Of a stretch of DNA of 64,000 nt, positions 43,787 to 53,190 are shown in pieces; the stretch's first letter is position 1; every line of letters begins with the position of its first letter. Below the pieces are notes generated by a model. That model saw only the letters and a list, made by a program, of their open reading frames with translations. It was not told the origin of the DNA and ran no database searches. A program made the translations under genes and the position numbers. The DNA comes from JAHIYU01 sp964476155 (GTDB lineage Bacteria > Krumholzibacteriota > Krumholzibacteriia > LZORAL124-64-63), in the NCBI GenBank assembly GCA_964476155.1, contig CAYYYS010000001.1, positions 124,001 through 188,000 on the forward strand. Reading direction: 5' to 3'.

Positions 43787-45150
43787 CCTCGTCCCCCGTC
43801 CTTGGCAGCCAGGCGACGGGCCTCGTCAGCGAAGGCTTCACCCCGGTGGTTGTAGTCGCGGAACATGTCGAAGCTGGCACAGGCCGGACTGAGCAGGACC
43901 GTGCCCCTATCTCCCGCCCCGGTGGCTGCCATGAGCACGGCCTCGGCCAGGCTGCCCGCCCGGTCAACAGGCACCGCGCCGTCGAGGGCCGTCGCGATGC
44001 GGTCCGCTTCGTTGCCGATCACGACGACTCGCGTTACCGGTCCCATGACATCGCGCAGGGGGGTGAAGTCCTCTCCCTTGGCGCTGCCACCCAGGATCAG
44101 GTAGACGTCGCTGTCGTATCCGCTCAGCCCCGCACACACTGCATGCACGTTGGTCGCTTTCGAGTCGTTGACGAAGACCAGATCACCGCGTCGCGCGACT
44201 TCCTCCTGCCGATGCGGCAGGCCTCTGAAGGTCCGCAATCCCTCGGCCAGACACGCGGCCGAGAGGTCGAACGTCGACACCAGGGCCACCGCTGCGCAGG
44301 CGTTGAGCACATCGGGGCCACCGCGCCGGCCCATCTCGGTCACCGGAAGAATCGATTCCCCGGTGTCGGCTTGGCGCCGCACCACGACCCCATCGCGGAC
44401 ATAAACGTCGGCGCCTGCGCTCGGGTCACCGAAGAGTCGACGTCGCTGGGCTGGCCAATCGAGGGCAGGCTGACAGTCGGTCCAGGTCACGAAGAGGCCG
44501 TGGGGCTGGAGACAGGCGGCCAGGCGACTCTTGACCGCGAAGTAGGCGTCGAGGTCGGCGTAACGGTCCAGATGGTCGGGCGCCAGGTTCAGGACGGCGC
44601 CGGCCTCGGGAGCAAAGCGCTCCACGGTCTCGAGCTGGAAACTGCTCATCTCCAGGACCGCCACCGATCCGGGCGGCATCTCGTCGGCCACGTCGGCGAA
44701 CGGACGGCCCACGTTGCCCAGGGCGCGCGCGTCCAGACCGGCGCCGCGCAACAGGTGGGCCGTGAGTTCGGTGGTCGTGGTCTTGCCGTTGGTGCCGGTG
44801 ATCGCCACCGCGCGACCGCGATGGAAGCGCGCGGCCAGTTCGACCTCGCCGAGGACGGACACGCCGGGCCAGGTCTTCAGGCCGGGATGATCGCCGGGCA
44901 CACCGGGACTGATGATGATGCCGTCGGGCGCCGACACGCGCGTCGGCCAGTCGGGCCCCGCTGCGATCTCGTCGAAGGCGGCTTCGGCCCGGTCCGTCAA
45001 CCCGGACAACCGCCAGCACTCTTCGATCTTCGCCAGGGGCGCGTCGTCCACGCCGACGACCCGCGCGCCGTGACGACGCAACAGGGCGCCCGCGGCACAA
45101 CCGCTGCGCGCCAGGCCCAGAACCAGCCAGTGGGTATCGGTAAGTTGCAA
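43783..45150 (-). CDS. murD: UDP-N-acetylmuramoyl-L-alanine--D-glutamate ligase
   Basis: 455 residues. MurD adds D-Glu. N-terminal VLGLARSGCAAGALLRRHG, ATP loop AITGTNGKTTTTELTAHLL, and the C-terminal VYLILGGSAKGEDFTPL. The start is TTG 45150 with GAGAGG 5 nt upstream, 10 nt after mraY's stop. Overlaps ftsW. Confidence 0.96.
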   Translation of the reverse strand: MQLTDTHWLVLGLARSGCAAGALLRRHGARVVGVDDAPLAKIEECWRLSGLTDRAEAAFDEIAAGPDWPTRVSAPDGIIISPGVPGDHPGLKTWPGVSVLGEVELAARFHRGRAVAITGTNGKTTTTELTAHLLRGAGLDARALGNVGRPFADVADEMPPGSVAVLEMSSFQLETVERFAPEAGAVLNLAPDHLDRYADLDAYFAVKSRLAACLQPHGLFVTWTDCQPALDWPAQRRRLFGDPSAGADVYVRDGVVVRRQADTGESILPVTEMGRRGGPDVLNACAAVALVSTFDLSAACLAEGLRTFRGLPHRQEEVARRGDLVFVNDSKATNVHAVCAGLSGYDSDVYLILGGSAKGEDFTPLRDVMGPVTRVVVIGNEADRIATALDGAVPVDRAGSLAEAVLMAATGAGDRGTVLLSPACASFDMFRDYNHRGEAFADEARRLAAKDGGRG

Positions 45151-45160
45151 GACGACCTCT

Positions 45161-46249
45161 CTATTGCAGCTTCAGGGTGCTCATGCTCAGCAGCAGCAGC
45201 AGGATGCCCACGATCCAGAACCGCACCACGACCTGGGTCTCGGACCAGCCCCGCAATTCGAAATGGTGATGCAGCGGTGCCATGCGGAATATGCGCTTGC
45301 CGCCCCGCCAGCGGTACGATGCCACCTGGATCATCACGCTCAGAGCCTCGATGACGAACATGCCCCCGACCACCACGAGCAGCAGCTCGCGCTTGACCAG
45401 GATGGCCACCGTGCCGAGGGCGCCGCCCAGGGCCAGGCTCCCGGTATCGCCCATGAAGATCTTGGCCGGGTGGGCGTTGAACCACAGAAACCCGAGCGCG
45501 GCTCCGACCACCGCGGCGCAGTAGATGGTGAGTTCGCCGGCGCCGGCAAGATAGGAAATGTTCAGGTAGTCGGCGAAGATGACGTTGCCCGTCAGGTACG
45601 ACAGGGCCGCGAAGCCGATAAAGACGAAGGCGCTCAGCCCGATGGCCAGGCCGTCGAGCCCGTCGGTCAGGTTGACGGCGTTGCTGGTCCCGGTAACCAC
45701 GAGAATCACCAGGGGAAGATACAGCCACCCCACATCGACAAAGACGCTTTTCAGAAACGGCACAGCCAACTGGGTCGTCAGTTCACCACCCGGAGCTTCG
45801 GTCCGCAGGAAGGCGAAGAGGATCAGGCTGAAGCCCACCTGCCCGGCCAGCTTAACCCGGCCAATCATCCCCTTGGGCCGCTTCTTGACCACCTTCAGGT
45901 AGTCGTCGATGAACCCCAGCACACCCATCCACAGCGTGGCCATCAGGCAGAGCTGGACGAAACGGTTGGTCAGGTCGGCCCAGAGCAGAGTGGGCAGGAC
46001 GATGGCGCTGATCACCAGGACGCCGCCCATGGTCGGGGTGCCGGCCTTGGCTTGATGGTGTTCGGGGCCGTCGGAGCGGATGGTCTCCCCGATCTGCATG
46101 TCCCGCAGCTTGCGGATCACCCACTCACCAAAGATGAAGCTGATCAGCAGCGCGGTGACCGTCGCGTAGGCGGCCCTGAACGTGATGTACTGGAAGACGT
46201 TCAGCGCCGACCACTGTTCGTACAACGGGTAGAGCAGATGATAGAACAT
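45161..46249 (-). CDS. mraY: Phospho-N-acetylmuramoyl-pentapeptide-transferase
   Basis: 362 residues, about ten transmembrane helices. MraY makes lipid I from UDP-MurNAc-pentapeptide and undecaprenyl phosphate. Motifs seen: HQAKAGTPTMGG, GFIDDYLKVVKK (DDxxK), NAVNLTDGLDGLA, and KIFMGDTGSLALGG. It begins 1 nt after the murF stop. Standard length. Confidence 0.98.
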   Translation of the reverse strand: MFYHLLYPLYEQWSALNVFQYITFRAAYATVTALLISFIFGEWVIRKLRDMQIGETIRSDGPEHHQAKAGTPTMGGVLVISAIVLPTLLWADLTNRFVQLCLMATLWMGVLGFIDDYLKVVKKRPKGMIGRVKLAGQVGFSLILFAFLRTEAPGGELTTQLAVPFLKSVFVDVGWLYLPLVILVVTGTSNAVNLTDGLDGLAIGLSAFVFIGFAALSYLTGNVIFADYLNISYLAGAGELTIYCAAVVGAALGFLWFNAHPAKIFMGDTGSLALGGALGTVAILVKRELLLVVVGGMFVIEALSVMIQVASYRWRGGKRIFRMAPLHHHFELRGWSETQVVVRFWIVGILLLLLSMSTLKLQ

Positions 46250-46250
46250 C

Positions 46251-47726
46251 CTAGTGCCTCTCGAATTGGCTCAGGTCGGGATCCATACGCGCCCGGAAGG
46301 CGTCGAGGACCCGCTCCACGGCAGATGATCGGGATCCCTTGAAAAGAATGCGATCGCCCGGATTGACGAGATCGGCCAGATCGGTCGCGGCGGCGATCGC
46401 GTCGTCACAGGTCAAAGACGTACCGCCGGCGGACACGAAACCCGTCGCCAGGGCGGCGGCGCCCGGCCCCACCGCCAGCAGAATATCGACACCAGCCTCG
46501 CGCAGGCGGTAGCCGGTATCGGTATGAAGGTCTTCGCTGCGCGGTCCCAACTCGGCCATGGCGCCGAGCACGGCGATGACCCGTCCCGTCCCCGGCAGAT
46601 CGGCGGTCGCGCCCGCGGCCGTGAGCATGCTGGCGGGATTGGCGTTGTAGGTGTCGTCCAGCAGGATCAATCCCTGCACATGCAGGCAACGGCTGCGCTG
46701 CGGCGAACCGGCATAATGCGACATGGCGTCGGCCACGTCCAGGGTGCGACCGATCAGAAATTCGGCGGTCAACAGGGCGGCGGCCATGTTGGCACCGTTG
46801 TAACGGCCCGGCAGGGGGACCGGAATCTCGCGCCCGTCCAGGGTGAGCCGTCCGCCCCCATCCGCGGCTTGCCAGTGCCAGCGATGATCGCCGGCCTCGA
46901 CGCCGAAGGAAATCACGGGACAGGGGGTGCGATCGCGCCACTCGTCATAGCCCGGACTATCGGCGTTCAGTATCGCCGCGCCGTTGGCGGGCAGATGGTC
47001 CAGCAGTTCCCCCTTGGTGCGAACGATCTCGGCCAGCGATCCGAAACCGGCTAGGTGTGCTTCGGAGGCGTTGGTGATCACCCCGGCCTGGGGGGAAGCC
47101 AGGGTCGCAAGCCTGTCGATATCGCCGGCGCCGGAAGCGCCCATTTCCACGACAGCCAGATCGTGGTCACGTCGGAGACCGAGCAGGGTGAGCGGCAGGC
47201 CGAGATCGTTGTTGAAGTTGCCGGCCGTCGCGTGGGTCGGCGCCGCGGCGCCGCACAGGGCGGCCAGGAAATCCTTGGTCGTGGTTTTGCCGTTGGTGCC
47301 CGTGATCGCGGCGATGCGTACGGGCATGCGTTTACGCCAGCACCGGGCCAGCACGCTCAAGGCGGCGGCGGGGTCGGGGCTCAGCAGAACCGCCGCGTCG
47401 TGCCCGGGATCACCCGACAACAGGGGGTCCGCACCACCCTCTTCCCAGGAGCGGGTCAAGGCGATGGTCGCGCCGGCGCGCAAGGCGGACCCCACATAGT
47501 GGCGTCCGTCCGTGTTCTCGCCGGGCAGGCCGACATAGAGTTCGCCGGCGGAGATGGTGCGCGAGTCGATTCCGGCGTCCTGGAATACCAGGTCAGGCCA
47601 AGGCGGGCTGACGTCCCGAGCAGACCGCCAGCGACCGTCCAGATGGAGATGGCACGTATCGAACAGATCGACTTTCTGCAGGTCGGCAATCGCCTCGTGC
47701 ATGGTGTAGCCGCGAGAATCAGCCAT
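46251..47726 (-). CDS. murF: UDP-MurNAc-tripeptide--D-alanyl-D-alanine ligase
   Basis: 491 residues. MurF adds D-Ala-D-Ala to the stem peptide. ATP loop AITGTNGKTTTKDFLAALC; then the central VVEMGASGAGDIDRLA and the C-terminal ILLDDTYNANPASM. The start is ATG 47726, with GGGGAGG 6 nt upstream, overlapping the murE stop by 8 nt; the longer frame is a shadow of murE. Somewhat longer than typical (about 450). No ddl in the cluster to make D-Ala-D-Ala. Confidence 0.96.
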   Translation of the reverse strand: MADSRGYTMHEAIADLQKVDLFDTCHLHLDGRWRSARDVSPPWPDLVFQDAGIDSRTISAGELYVGLPGENTDGRHYVGSALRAGATIALTRSWEEGGADPLLSGDPGHDAAVLLSPDPAAALSVLARCWRKRMPVRIAAITGTNGKTTTKDFLAALCGAAAPTHATAGNFNNDLGLPLTLLGLRRDHDLAVVEMGASGAGDIDRLATLASPQAGVITNASEAHLAGFGSLAEIVRTKGELLDHLPANGAAILNADSPGYDEWRDRTPCPVISFGVEAGDHRWHWQAADGGGRLTLDGREIPVPLPGRYNGANMAAALLTAEFLIGRTLDVADAMSHYAGSPQRSRCLHVQGLILLDDTYNANPASMLTAAGATADLPGTGRVIAVLGAMAELGPRSEDLHTDTGYRLREAGVDILLAVGPGAAALATGFVSAGGTSLTCDDAIAAATDLADLVNPGDRILFKGSRSSAVERVLDAFRARMDPDLSQFERH

Positions 47727-49239
47727 GGGCGACCTCCCCGATCCAGTCGCGCACGATCTCACGGTCGTCCAGATCCAGTCTCTGATCGCCGATGATCTGA
47801 TAGTCTTCGTGTCCCTTGCCGGCGATGACCACGGTATCACCGTCCCCGGCAACGGCCAGGGCGCTGCGAATGGCCCGGGTGCGGTCGACTTCCACGCGAC
47901 AGGCGCCGGCGCGCACGTCGGTCTCCGCGCGAAACCCGAAGTAGATCATGTCGCAGATCGACGCCGGATCCTCGGAGCGCGGATTATCGGAGGTGATCCA
48001 CGTGTCGTCGGCGAGACGCGCCGCGACCGCACCCATTTCGGCTCTCTTGCCCCGGTCGCGGTCGCCGCCGCAGCCGAAGACCACAATCAATCGGCCGGAC
48101 GTGAAGTCCCGGCAGGAATCGAGCACCGCGGCCAAGGCCTCGGGCGTATGGGCGTAATCGACCACGGCCGACGCGCCCTGGGGCAGGGCAAAGATTTCGA
48201 TGCGCCCCGGTACCTGGCCGGCAGCCGCCAGGGCGGCCGTGCACGCGTCGGGATCCAGATCCAGGGCCAGTCCCACGGCCAGGGCTGCCGTCAGGTTCTC
48301 CACGTTGAAGCGACCCACCAGGCGGCTGCTCAGCGCCAGCGTGCGACCCCGATAGTCATAGCGCAGAGTGGTGCCGTCGGCGCTAAGATCACTATCGACA
48401 AGGCACAGATCCACGTCGCTGGGCGGCTTGACCCGATGGCCGACACGGTAGCGCACACAGCGCGGTCCGTCGGCGGCGATCACGTCGTCGAAGAGGGGTT
48501 CGTCGGCGTTGATCACGGCCACGCCGGGTTCCTTGTCGCGATGCTCACCGTCGAGCAGATCCAGGATACGGACCTTGGCCGCCAGATAGCTGTCCAGGGA
48601 CCCGTGGTAATCGAGATGGTCGCGACTGAGGTTGGTCATCACCGCCACGTCGAGGGCCAGATCCGCGACACGGGACTGGTCAAGGGCATGGGAGGATATC
48701 TCCATGGCGATGGCGCCGAGTCCGTGGTCCCGCATCTCGGCCAACAGGCCGTACAAGGCGGGTCCATCGGGGGTCGTCAAGGGGGCCGCCCCGCTCTGGG
48801 CGCCCGTCTCGTAGCGAATGGTGCCGAGCAGGCCACAGCCGAAGCCGGCCAACATGTCACGCGTGAGGAACGTCGTAGTGGTCTTGCCGTTGGTGCCCGT
48901 CACGCCAATGACCTTGAGGGACGCGTCGGGTCGATCGTTCAGGTCCCGGGCAAGTCGGGCGGGCCAGGGTCGCGTATCGGCGGCGGTGAAGACCGGCACA
49001 CCCGCGTCGGCGGCGATCGCACCGGCGGCGGGGTCGGAGACCAGGACCGCCGCACACCCCGCAGTGACCACGTCGGCTACGTAACGATGCCCGTCGATTG
49101 CGTGTCCCTTCACGGCGACGAAGAGGGCCCCGGCATCACAGTCACGCGAGTCCACCACGACTCGGCGCACGACGGTCTCGGCGGCCCCGTCCAGACGCAG
49201 GGACGGGAAGCGCTCGCTCAACGTGCCGAGAGTCACCAT
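47719..49239 (-). CDS. murE: UDP-MurNAc-L-Ala-D-Glu--diamino-acid ligase
   Basis: 506 residues. MurE adds the third residue of the stem peptide. ATP loop VIGVTGTNGKTTTTFLTRDML; middle VAMEISSHALDQSRV; C-terminal substrate loop TSDNPRSEDPASI. The DNPR motif is associated with meso-diaminopimelate-adding enzymes (lysine enzymes carry DDPR or DNPA-type variants), so a DAP peptidoglycan is inferred. Start overlaps the ftsI end by 7 nt. Confidence 0.95.
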   Translation of the reverse strand: MVTLGTLSERFPSLRLDGAAETVVRRVVVDSRDCDAGALFVAVKGHAIDGHRYVADVVTAGCAAVLVSDPAAGAIAADAGVPVFTAADTRPWPARLARDLNDRPDASLKVIGVTGTNGKTTTTFLTRDMLAGFGCGLLGTIRYETGAQSGAAPLTTPDGPALYGLLAEMRDHGLGAIAMEISSHALDQSRVADLALDVAVMTNLSRDHLDYHGSLDSYLAAKVRILDLLDGEHRDKEPGVAVINADEPLFDDVIAADGPRCVRYRVGHRVKPPSDVDLCLVDSDLSADGTTLRYDYRGRTLALSSRLVGRFNVENLTAALAVGLALDLDPDACTAALAAAGQVPGRIEIFALPQGASAVVDYAHTPEALAAVLDSCRDFTSGRLIVVFGCGGDRDRGKRAEMGAVAARLADDTWITSDNPRSEDPASICDMIYFGFRAETDVRAGACRVEVDRTRAIRSALAVAGDGDTVVIAGKGHEDYQIIGDQRLDLDDREIVRDWIGEVAHG

Positions 49240-51338
49240 CGGGACGCCATCCTGACCCTGACGCCGCTCTCCCCCAACCGGTCACCGGGCGCGGGATCCT
49301 GTGACGCGACAAAGCCCACACCGTCCACTCGCAGATTCAAACCCAGACGCGCCGCCGCGCGACGGACCTGGCGGCTCGAAAAACCCGACAGATCGGGGCA
49401 GGCCATGCCGATCACCGCGTCGTCACGGCTCTGGGCGGCGACGGTCACGCGAATCGAACCGCCCTGGGCACACGGCGTGCCCGCCGACGGCGACTGGGCC
49501 ACGATCAACCCGTCGCCGTGGGCGCCGGTGAGTGTGAGACCGGCGCGTTGGGCTTCGGACCGGGCCGCGGCCGAGGACAGATACAACAGGTCGGGCGCCG
49601 AGCGAACGTCATCCAGCCGGGGCCGTACGGCGCCGGCGCCGGCGCGGGCATCCACGCCCGTGAACCAGTCGGTGGTTCGCCCGATGTCCTCGATGATCCG
49701 GGCAAAGAGGGGGGCCGCACTCAGCGACGCGTAATGGTGGGCGTAGTCGGGCTCGTCGATCATGGTCAGAACGACCAGACGCGGCGTCGTCGCCGGCGCC
49801 ATGCCCAGGAAGGTGGACATGTAGAGACCGTGCACGTAGCCCTCGCCCGGAATGGCCTTCTGGGCCGTGCCCGTCTTGCCCGCGACCTCGGTCCAGGCCA
49901 CCGCCGCGTTGCGTCCGGTTCCCTCGTGTACGGCCAGGGCCATCGATTCCCGCAACAGCGCCGCGAGGGCCGGCGTCATGACGCGCCTTTGCGAAACCGG
50001 CGAGAATCGCTCGACGCGGGAGCCGTCCTTGGCGCGAATTTCGCTGATCAGTCGCGGTACCATCAGCTCGCCGCCGTTGGCCACGGCCGCGATCGCCATG
50101 GCCAGTTGGATAGGTGTACACATGATTTCCTGGCCCATGGCGATCGTCGACTGGGATCGTCCCGACCAGGACTCGGGGGGCTTGAGGATGCCGCGCGTCT
50201 TGCCGGGATACTGGAGCCCACAGGATGCGCCGAAGCCGAACTCGACCAGGTCCCGGTAGAACTCGCTCTTGCGCAGGTTAAGCACGGCGCGGGCGAAATA
50301 CACGTTGCTCGAATTGATGAACGCGCCGCCAAAGGACATCACGCCGAAGGCGTGACCCTCGGAGTTGCGGATCCGGTAGCCGTCGAACTGGATGTCGTCG
50401 CAGTCGTAGGCGGTGGCCGTATCGATGACCGCCCGCTGCAACATGGACGCCGCCGTGAAGATCTTCATGACCGAACCGGGCTCGTAGGCCCCGGTGAAAC
50501 AGGTGTTGTCCCAGATATCCGGGGTATTGGCCTGCCCCCGCTCGACGATGACCGGCGTGTCGGCCGCCGCCAGGATTTCGCCGGTCCAGGGATCGACGAT
50601 GACCACGGCCCCGCCGATGGCGCCGCACTCGGCCACCTGTTCGGCGAGCCGGGTCTCGGCGATGACCTGCAGGTCGGCGTCGATGGTCAGCACCACGTCG
50701 TGGCCGTCCACCGGGCGCACGAGTTCCTTGAGTCCGTCGCTACCGCCCGCGGCCTTGTCGAAGACGAGTCCTTCGCCCGGTGTGCCCGCCAGCCGCTCGT
50801 CTAGCGCCTGCTCCATCCCGGTAACCAGACGCTTGCCGTCAACGGTCTCACGACAAAAACCCAACAATGATGCGCCCGTACCGCCCAGCGGATAGGCGCG
50901 TGTCCGCAGTTCATCGTTGGTAACCGCTTTATGGCTGGTGAGCATGGTCAGGGTATCCAGATGAACCACGGCGTTGCGGGCCACGATGATGTGCCCGGGA
51001 CGGGATTGCTTGATGCGCCGGGCCAGACCGGTGGCCTCCACATTCAGGTAGCGGCTTACGTGGGCCGCGACGCTGTCTGCGTCCTGGGCCATACTGGTGG
51101 AGATACCGAGCCGCCACGTGGACATCGACAGGGCCAGGGCGCGCTCGTGACGGTCGTAGAGATTGCCCCGTGTGGCCGGCAGGACTTCACGGTGCTCCCG
51201 CTGGTTGATGGCGCGCTGGAGATACTTGTCGTGCGCAAAGACCTGGACCACCAACAGGCGGCCACAGAGTGCGATAAAGGGCAGGAGGGCCAGCAGTTGC
51301 AGCCAACGAATACGCGACTTGCTGACGCCGCGTTTCAA
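49233..51338 (-). CDS. ftsI: Penicillin-binding protein FtsI/SpoVD-like with PASTA domains
   Basis: 701 residues. Septal transpeptidase: an N-terminal membrane anchor (LQLLALLPFIALCGRLLVVQV), a dimerisation domain, the transpeptidase with catalytic S289-V-M-K, SSN, and K488-T-G (GKTGTAQK). C-terminal to this (about 570-701) are two PASTA-like repeats (AGLTLTGAHGDGLIVAQSPSAGT and LGLNLRVDGVGFVASQDPAPG), as in Gram-positive SpoVD/PBP2x and some FCB bacteria. ATG overlaps ftsL as ATGA. Confidence 0.95.
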   Translation of the reverse strand: MKRGVSKSRIRWLQLLALLPFIALCGRLLVVQVFAHDKYLQRAINQREHREVLPATRGNLYDRHERALALSMSTWRLGISTSMAQDADSVAAHVSRYLNVEATGLARRIKQSRPGHIIVARNAVVHLDTLTMLTSHKAVTNDELRTRAYPLGGTGASLLGFCRETVDGKRLVTGMEQALDERLAGTPGEGLVFDKAAGGSDGLKELVRPVDGHDVVLTIDADLQVIAETRLAEQVAECGAIGGAVVIVDPWTGEILAAADTPVIVERGQANTPDIWDNTCFTGAYEPGSVMKIFTAASMLQRAVIDTATAYDCDDIQFDGYRIRNSEGHAFGVMSFGGAFINSSNVYFARAVLNLRKSEFYRDLVEFGFGASCGLQYPGKTRGILKPPESWSGRSQSTIAMGQEIMCTPIQLAMAIAAVANGGELMVPRLISEIRAKDGSRVERFSPVSQRRVMTPALAALLRESMALAVHEGTGRNAAVAWTEVAGKTGTAQKAIPGEGYVHGLYMSTFLGMAPATTPRLVVLTMIDEPDYAHHYASLSAAPLFARIIEDIGRTTDWFTGVDARAGAGAVRPRLDDVRSAPDLLYLSSAAARSEAQRAGLTLTGAHGDGLIVAQSPSAGTPCAQGGSIRVTVAAQSRDDAVIGMACPDLSGFSSRQVRRAAARLGLNLRVDGVGFVASQDPAPGDRLGESGVRVRMASRW

Positions 51339-51781
51339 GGCGACCCGCCTTCGGCGCGAGCCAGGCTCACGCCGCCGCTCCCACTCCCGACGGCCGCAAG
51401 GATCTGGCGCCAGGCCGGCTGACGGCGCTCCATCGCCGTACTGGCCAGCACGACCACCAGGCCGGGACCGTCGGGGGTGACCAGGCCGAGTTCCGTCTCG
51501 GCCCGAGCGACGATTCGATCACGAGAGGTGGCGCGGTACCACGCTTCCTCCAGCCGTCCGATCTTGGTCTCCAGATAGACCTTGTCCGCGTGCAGGTCGT
51601 GCAGCAGACGCCGCTCCTTGACCACGGCGTTGGACAGCGCCACCAATAAACTGAAAACGACCACCGCGACGAGACACACGCCGCCGATCAGCACGGGCGC
51701 CCGATCCTTGATATTGCGGGACCGGGCCATGGACCGACGCCGGGCGGCGCCGCAGGAAAGCATGTCTTTGAGAATACCCAT
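51335..51781 (-). CDS. ftsL: FtsL-like division protein
   Basis: 148 residues. A short cytoplasmic region, one transmembrane helix (APVLIGGVCLVAVVVFSLLVAL) and a periplasmic coiled-coil segment (KERRLLHDLHADKVYLETKIGRLEE cut here in parts: KERRLLHDLHADK, then ETKIGRLEE), the FtsL layout. Sequence is poorly conserved, as usual; position between rsmH and ftsI supports the call. The start overlaps the rsmH stop as TGATG, with GGAG and AGG upstream; a GTG one codon before is possible. A C-terminal Gly/Ser tail is unusual. Confidence 0.82.
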   Translation of the reverse strand: MGILKDMLSCGAARRRSMARSRNIKDRAPVLIGGVCLVAVVVFSLLVALSNAVVKERRLLHDLHADKVYLETKIGRLEEAWYRATSRDRIVARAETELGLVTPDGPGLVVVLASTAMERRQPAWRQILAAVGSGSGGVSLARAEGGSP

Positions 51782-52704
51782 CACTGCACCTTTTCTCCCG
51801 CGCGCAACCGAGCGCTGCGGGCACGGGGGTTCTCGGCGGTCTCGGCTTCGTCCGGTCGTATGGCCCGGCGCGTGAGCTTCTTCATGGTCCGCTCATGGTT
51901 ACAGGAACAGACCGGTATTTCAGGCGGACAGCTACAGCCGCGGTTCGCCTTGGCCAGCCACTGCTTTACGATCCGATCTTCCAGGGAGTGATAGGCAATG
52001 ACGACGCAGCGGCCGCCCGGCGACAGGCAATCCGGCACCAGGGCCAGCGCCTCCTCGAGCGCGCCCAACTCGTCGTTCACGGCGATCCGCAGGGCCTGAA
52101 AGACACGGCTCAACGTGGCGTTCAGGCGCGGCCCGCGACCCGAGACCCTGGCAACCACGTCGTACAACTGCCCGGTCGTGACAACCGGCTCGTCCTGACC
52201 CGCCTTGACGATGGCGCGGGCGATCCGTCGCGATCGTCTTTCCTCACCGTACTTCCAGAGCAGGTCGGCCAGTTCTTCGTGTTCCAGTCGCGCCAGCATT
52301 TCGGCGGCCGTCTCGCCGCTACGCTGGTCGAAGCGCAAATCGAGCGGGCCCGATTCCCGGTAGGTGAATCCCTTTTCGGGACGGTCGATTTGAGGCGAGC
52401 TCAAACCCAAGTCAAGCAGGATGCCGTCCACGGTGGACCGACCCGCCGCCGTCAGGGCTTCGTCCAATTTTCGGAAAGACATGGCGTGGCAGCTCAGTCC
52501 CGGACGGGCGCGGGACATCTCCTCGCAGACGGCCACGGCATCGTGATCCAGATCCAGGCCCAGGACCTCGGCGCCGGCGTCGAGCAGACGGCGCGTATGA
52601 CCGCCCCGACCGAACGTGCCGTCCACGATAACCTTGCCCGGCGCGGGTTGGAGCAGGGAAACGGAGGTGTTGCAGAGAACGGGATTGTGGGTCGGCCTGC
52701 TCAT
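51781..52704 (-). CDS. rsmH: 16S rRNA (cytosine(1402)-N4)-methyltransferase
   Basis: 307 residues. RsmH (MraW) methylates C1402 of 16S rRNA in an AdoMet-dependent reaction. N-terminal HNPVLCNTSVSLLQP, AdoMet motif VDGTFGRGGHTRRLL, DGILLDLGLSSPQID and C-terminal VVIAYHSLEDRIVK. Start ATG 52704 overlaps the STAS gene stop as ATGA. Usual length. Confidence 0.97.
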   Translation of the reverse strand: MSRPTHNPVLCNTSVSLLQPAPGKVIVDGTFGRGGHTRRLLDAGAEVLGLDLDHDAVAVCEEMSRARPGLSCHAMSFRKLDEALTAAGRSTVDGILLDLGLSSPQIDRPEKGFTYRESGPLDLRFDQRSGETAAEMLARLEHEELADLLWKYGEERRSRRIARAIVKAGQDEPVVTTGQLYDVVARVSGRGPRLNATLSRVFQALRIAVNDELGALEEALALVPDCLSPGGRCVVIAYHSLEDRIVKQWLAKANRGCSCPPEIPVCSCNHERTMKKLTRRAIRPDEAETAENPRARSARLRAGEKVQ

Positions 52705-53099
52705 GACCGGGACGCCCCGTGACGCGCCACCAGGGGCCCGGTACAAGATGTCGCGGACCATCCGGGACGTGCGCCGACGACCATAATCGTCCGTAGATAG
52801 GTATTCCACTCGGTGAGCAGGAGACGATGGCCGAAGGCGCGAAGCTCCCGCGCCCAGCCCACGAGATCCTCGACCACCCGGTAATCCAGATGCTCGAGAT
52901 CGGTGCCGTCAAGAATAACCCGACGATCCCGCCGCGAGAGGCGCGGCACCATCTGTCGTACGAGTTTGGTCAGCTGGTTTCGATCCAGGGTACCGGAGAG
53001 AGCGACCCGAACATCGCCATCGTGTTCTTGGATCTCGAAGTCGAGGCCACCCTTGACTAGATGCAGGTGCGGCGGCTGTCGGGTCGTCTCTCGCGGCAT
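52701..53099 (-). CDS. STAS-domain protein between mraZ and rsmH
   Basis: 132 residues. Residues about 18-105 are a STAS domain (ALSGTLDRNQLTKLVRQM, then RVILDGTDLEHLDYRVVEDLVGW in two pieces: RVILDGTDLEHLDY and RVVEDLVGW). In SpoIIAA-like proteins the position after Asp is the phosphorylatable Ser; here it is Tyr, so kinase/phosphatase switching is unlikely. ATG 53099 lies 6 nt after GAAGGA. It overlaps rsmH by ATGA and follows mraZ by 91 nt. Division-linked role inferred from position only. Confidence 0.8.
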   Translation of the reverse strand: MPRETTRQPPHLHLVKGGLDFEIQEHDGDVRVALSGTLDRNQLTKLVRQMVPRLSRRDRRVILDGTDLEHLDYRVVEDLVGWARELRAFGHRLLLTEWNTYLRTIMVVGARPGWSATSCTGPLVARHGASRS

Positions 53100-53190
53100 G
53101 TGGGGTCCTTCCCGATCCCGGTCCGTCCTCCGTGACGGACCATCTGGCTCCATCCAACCTCCCGGTCGCCGATCCGTCGGCGACCACTCC

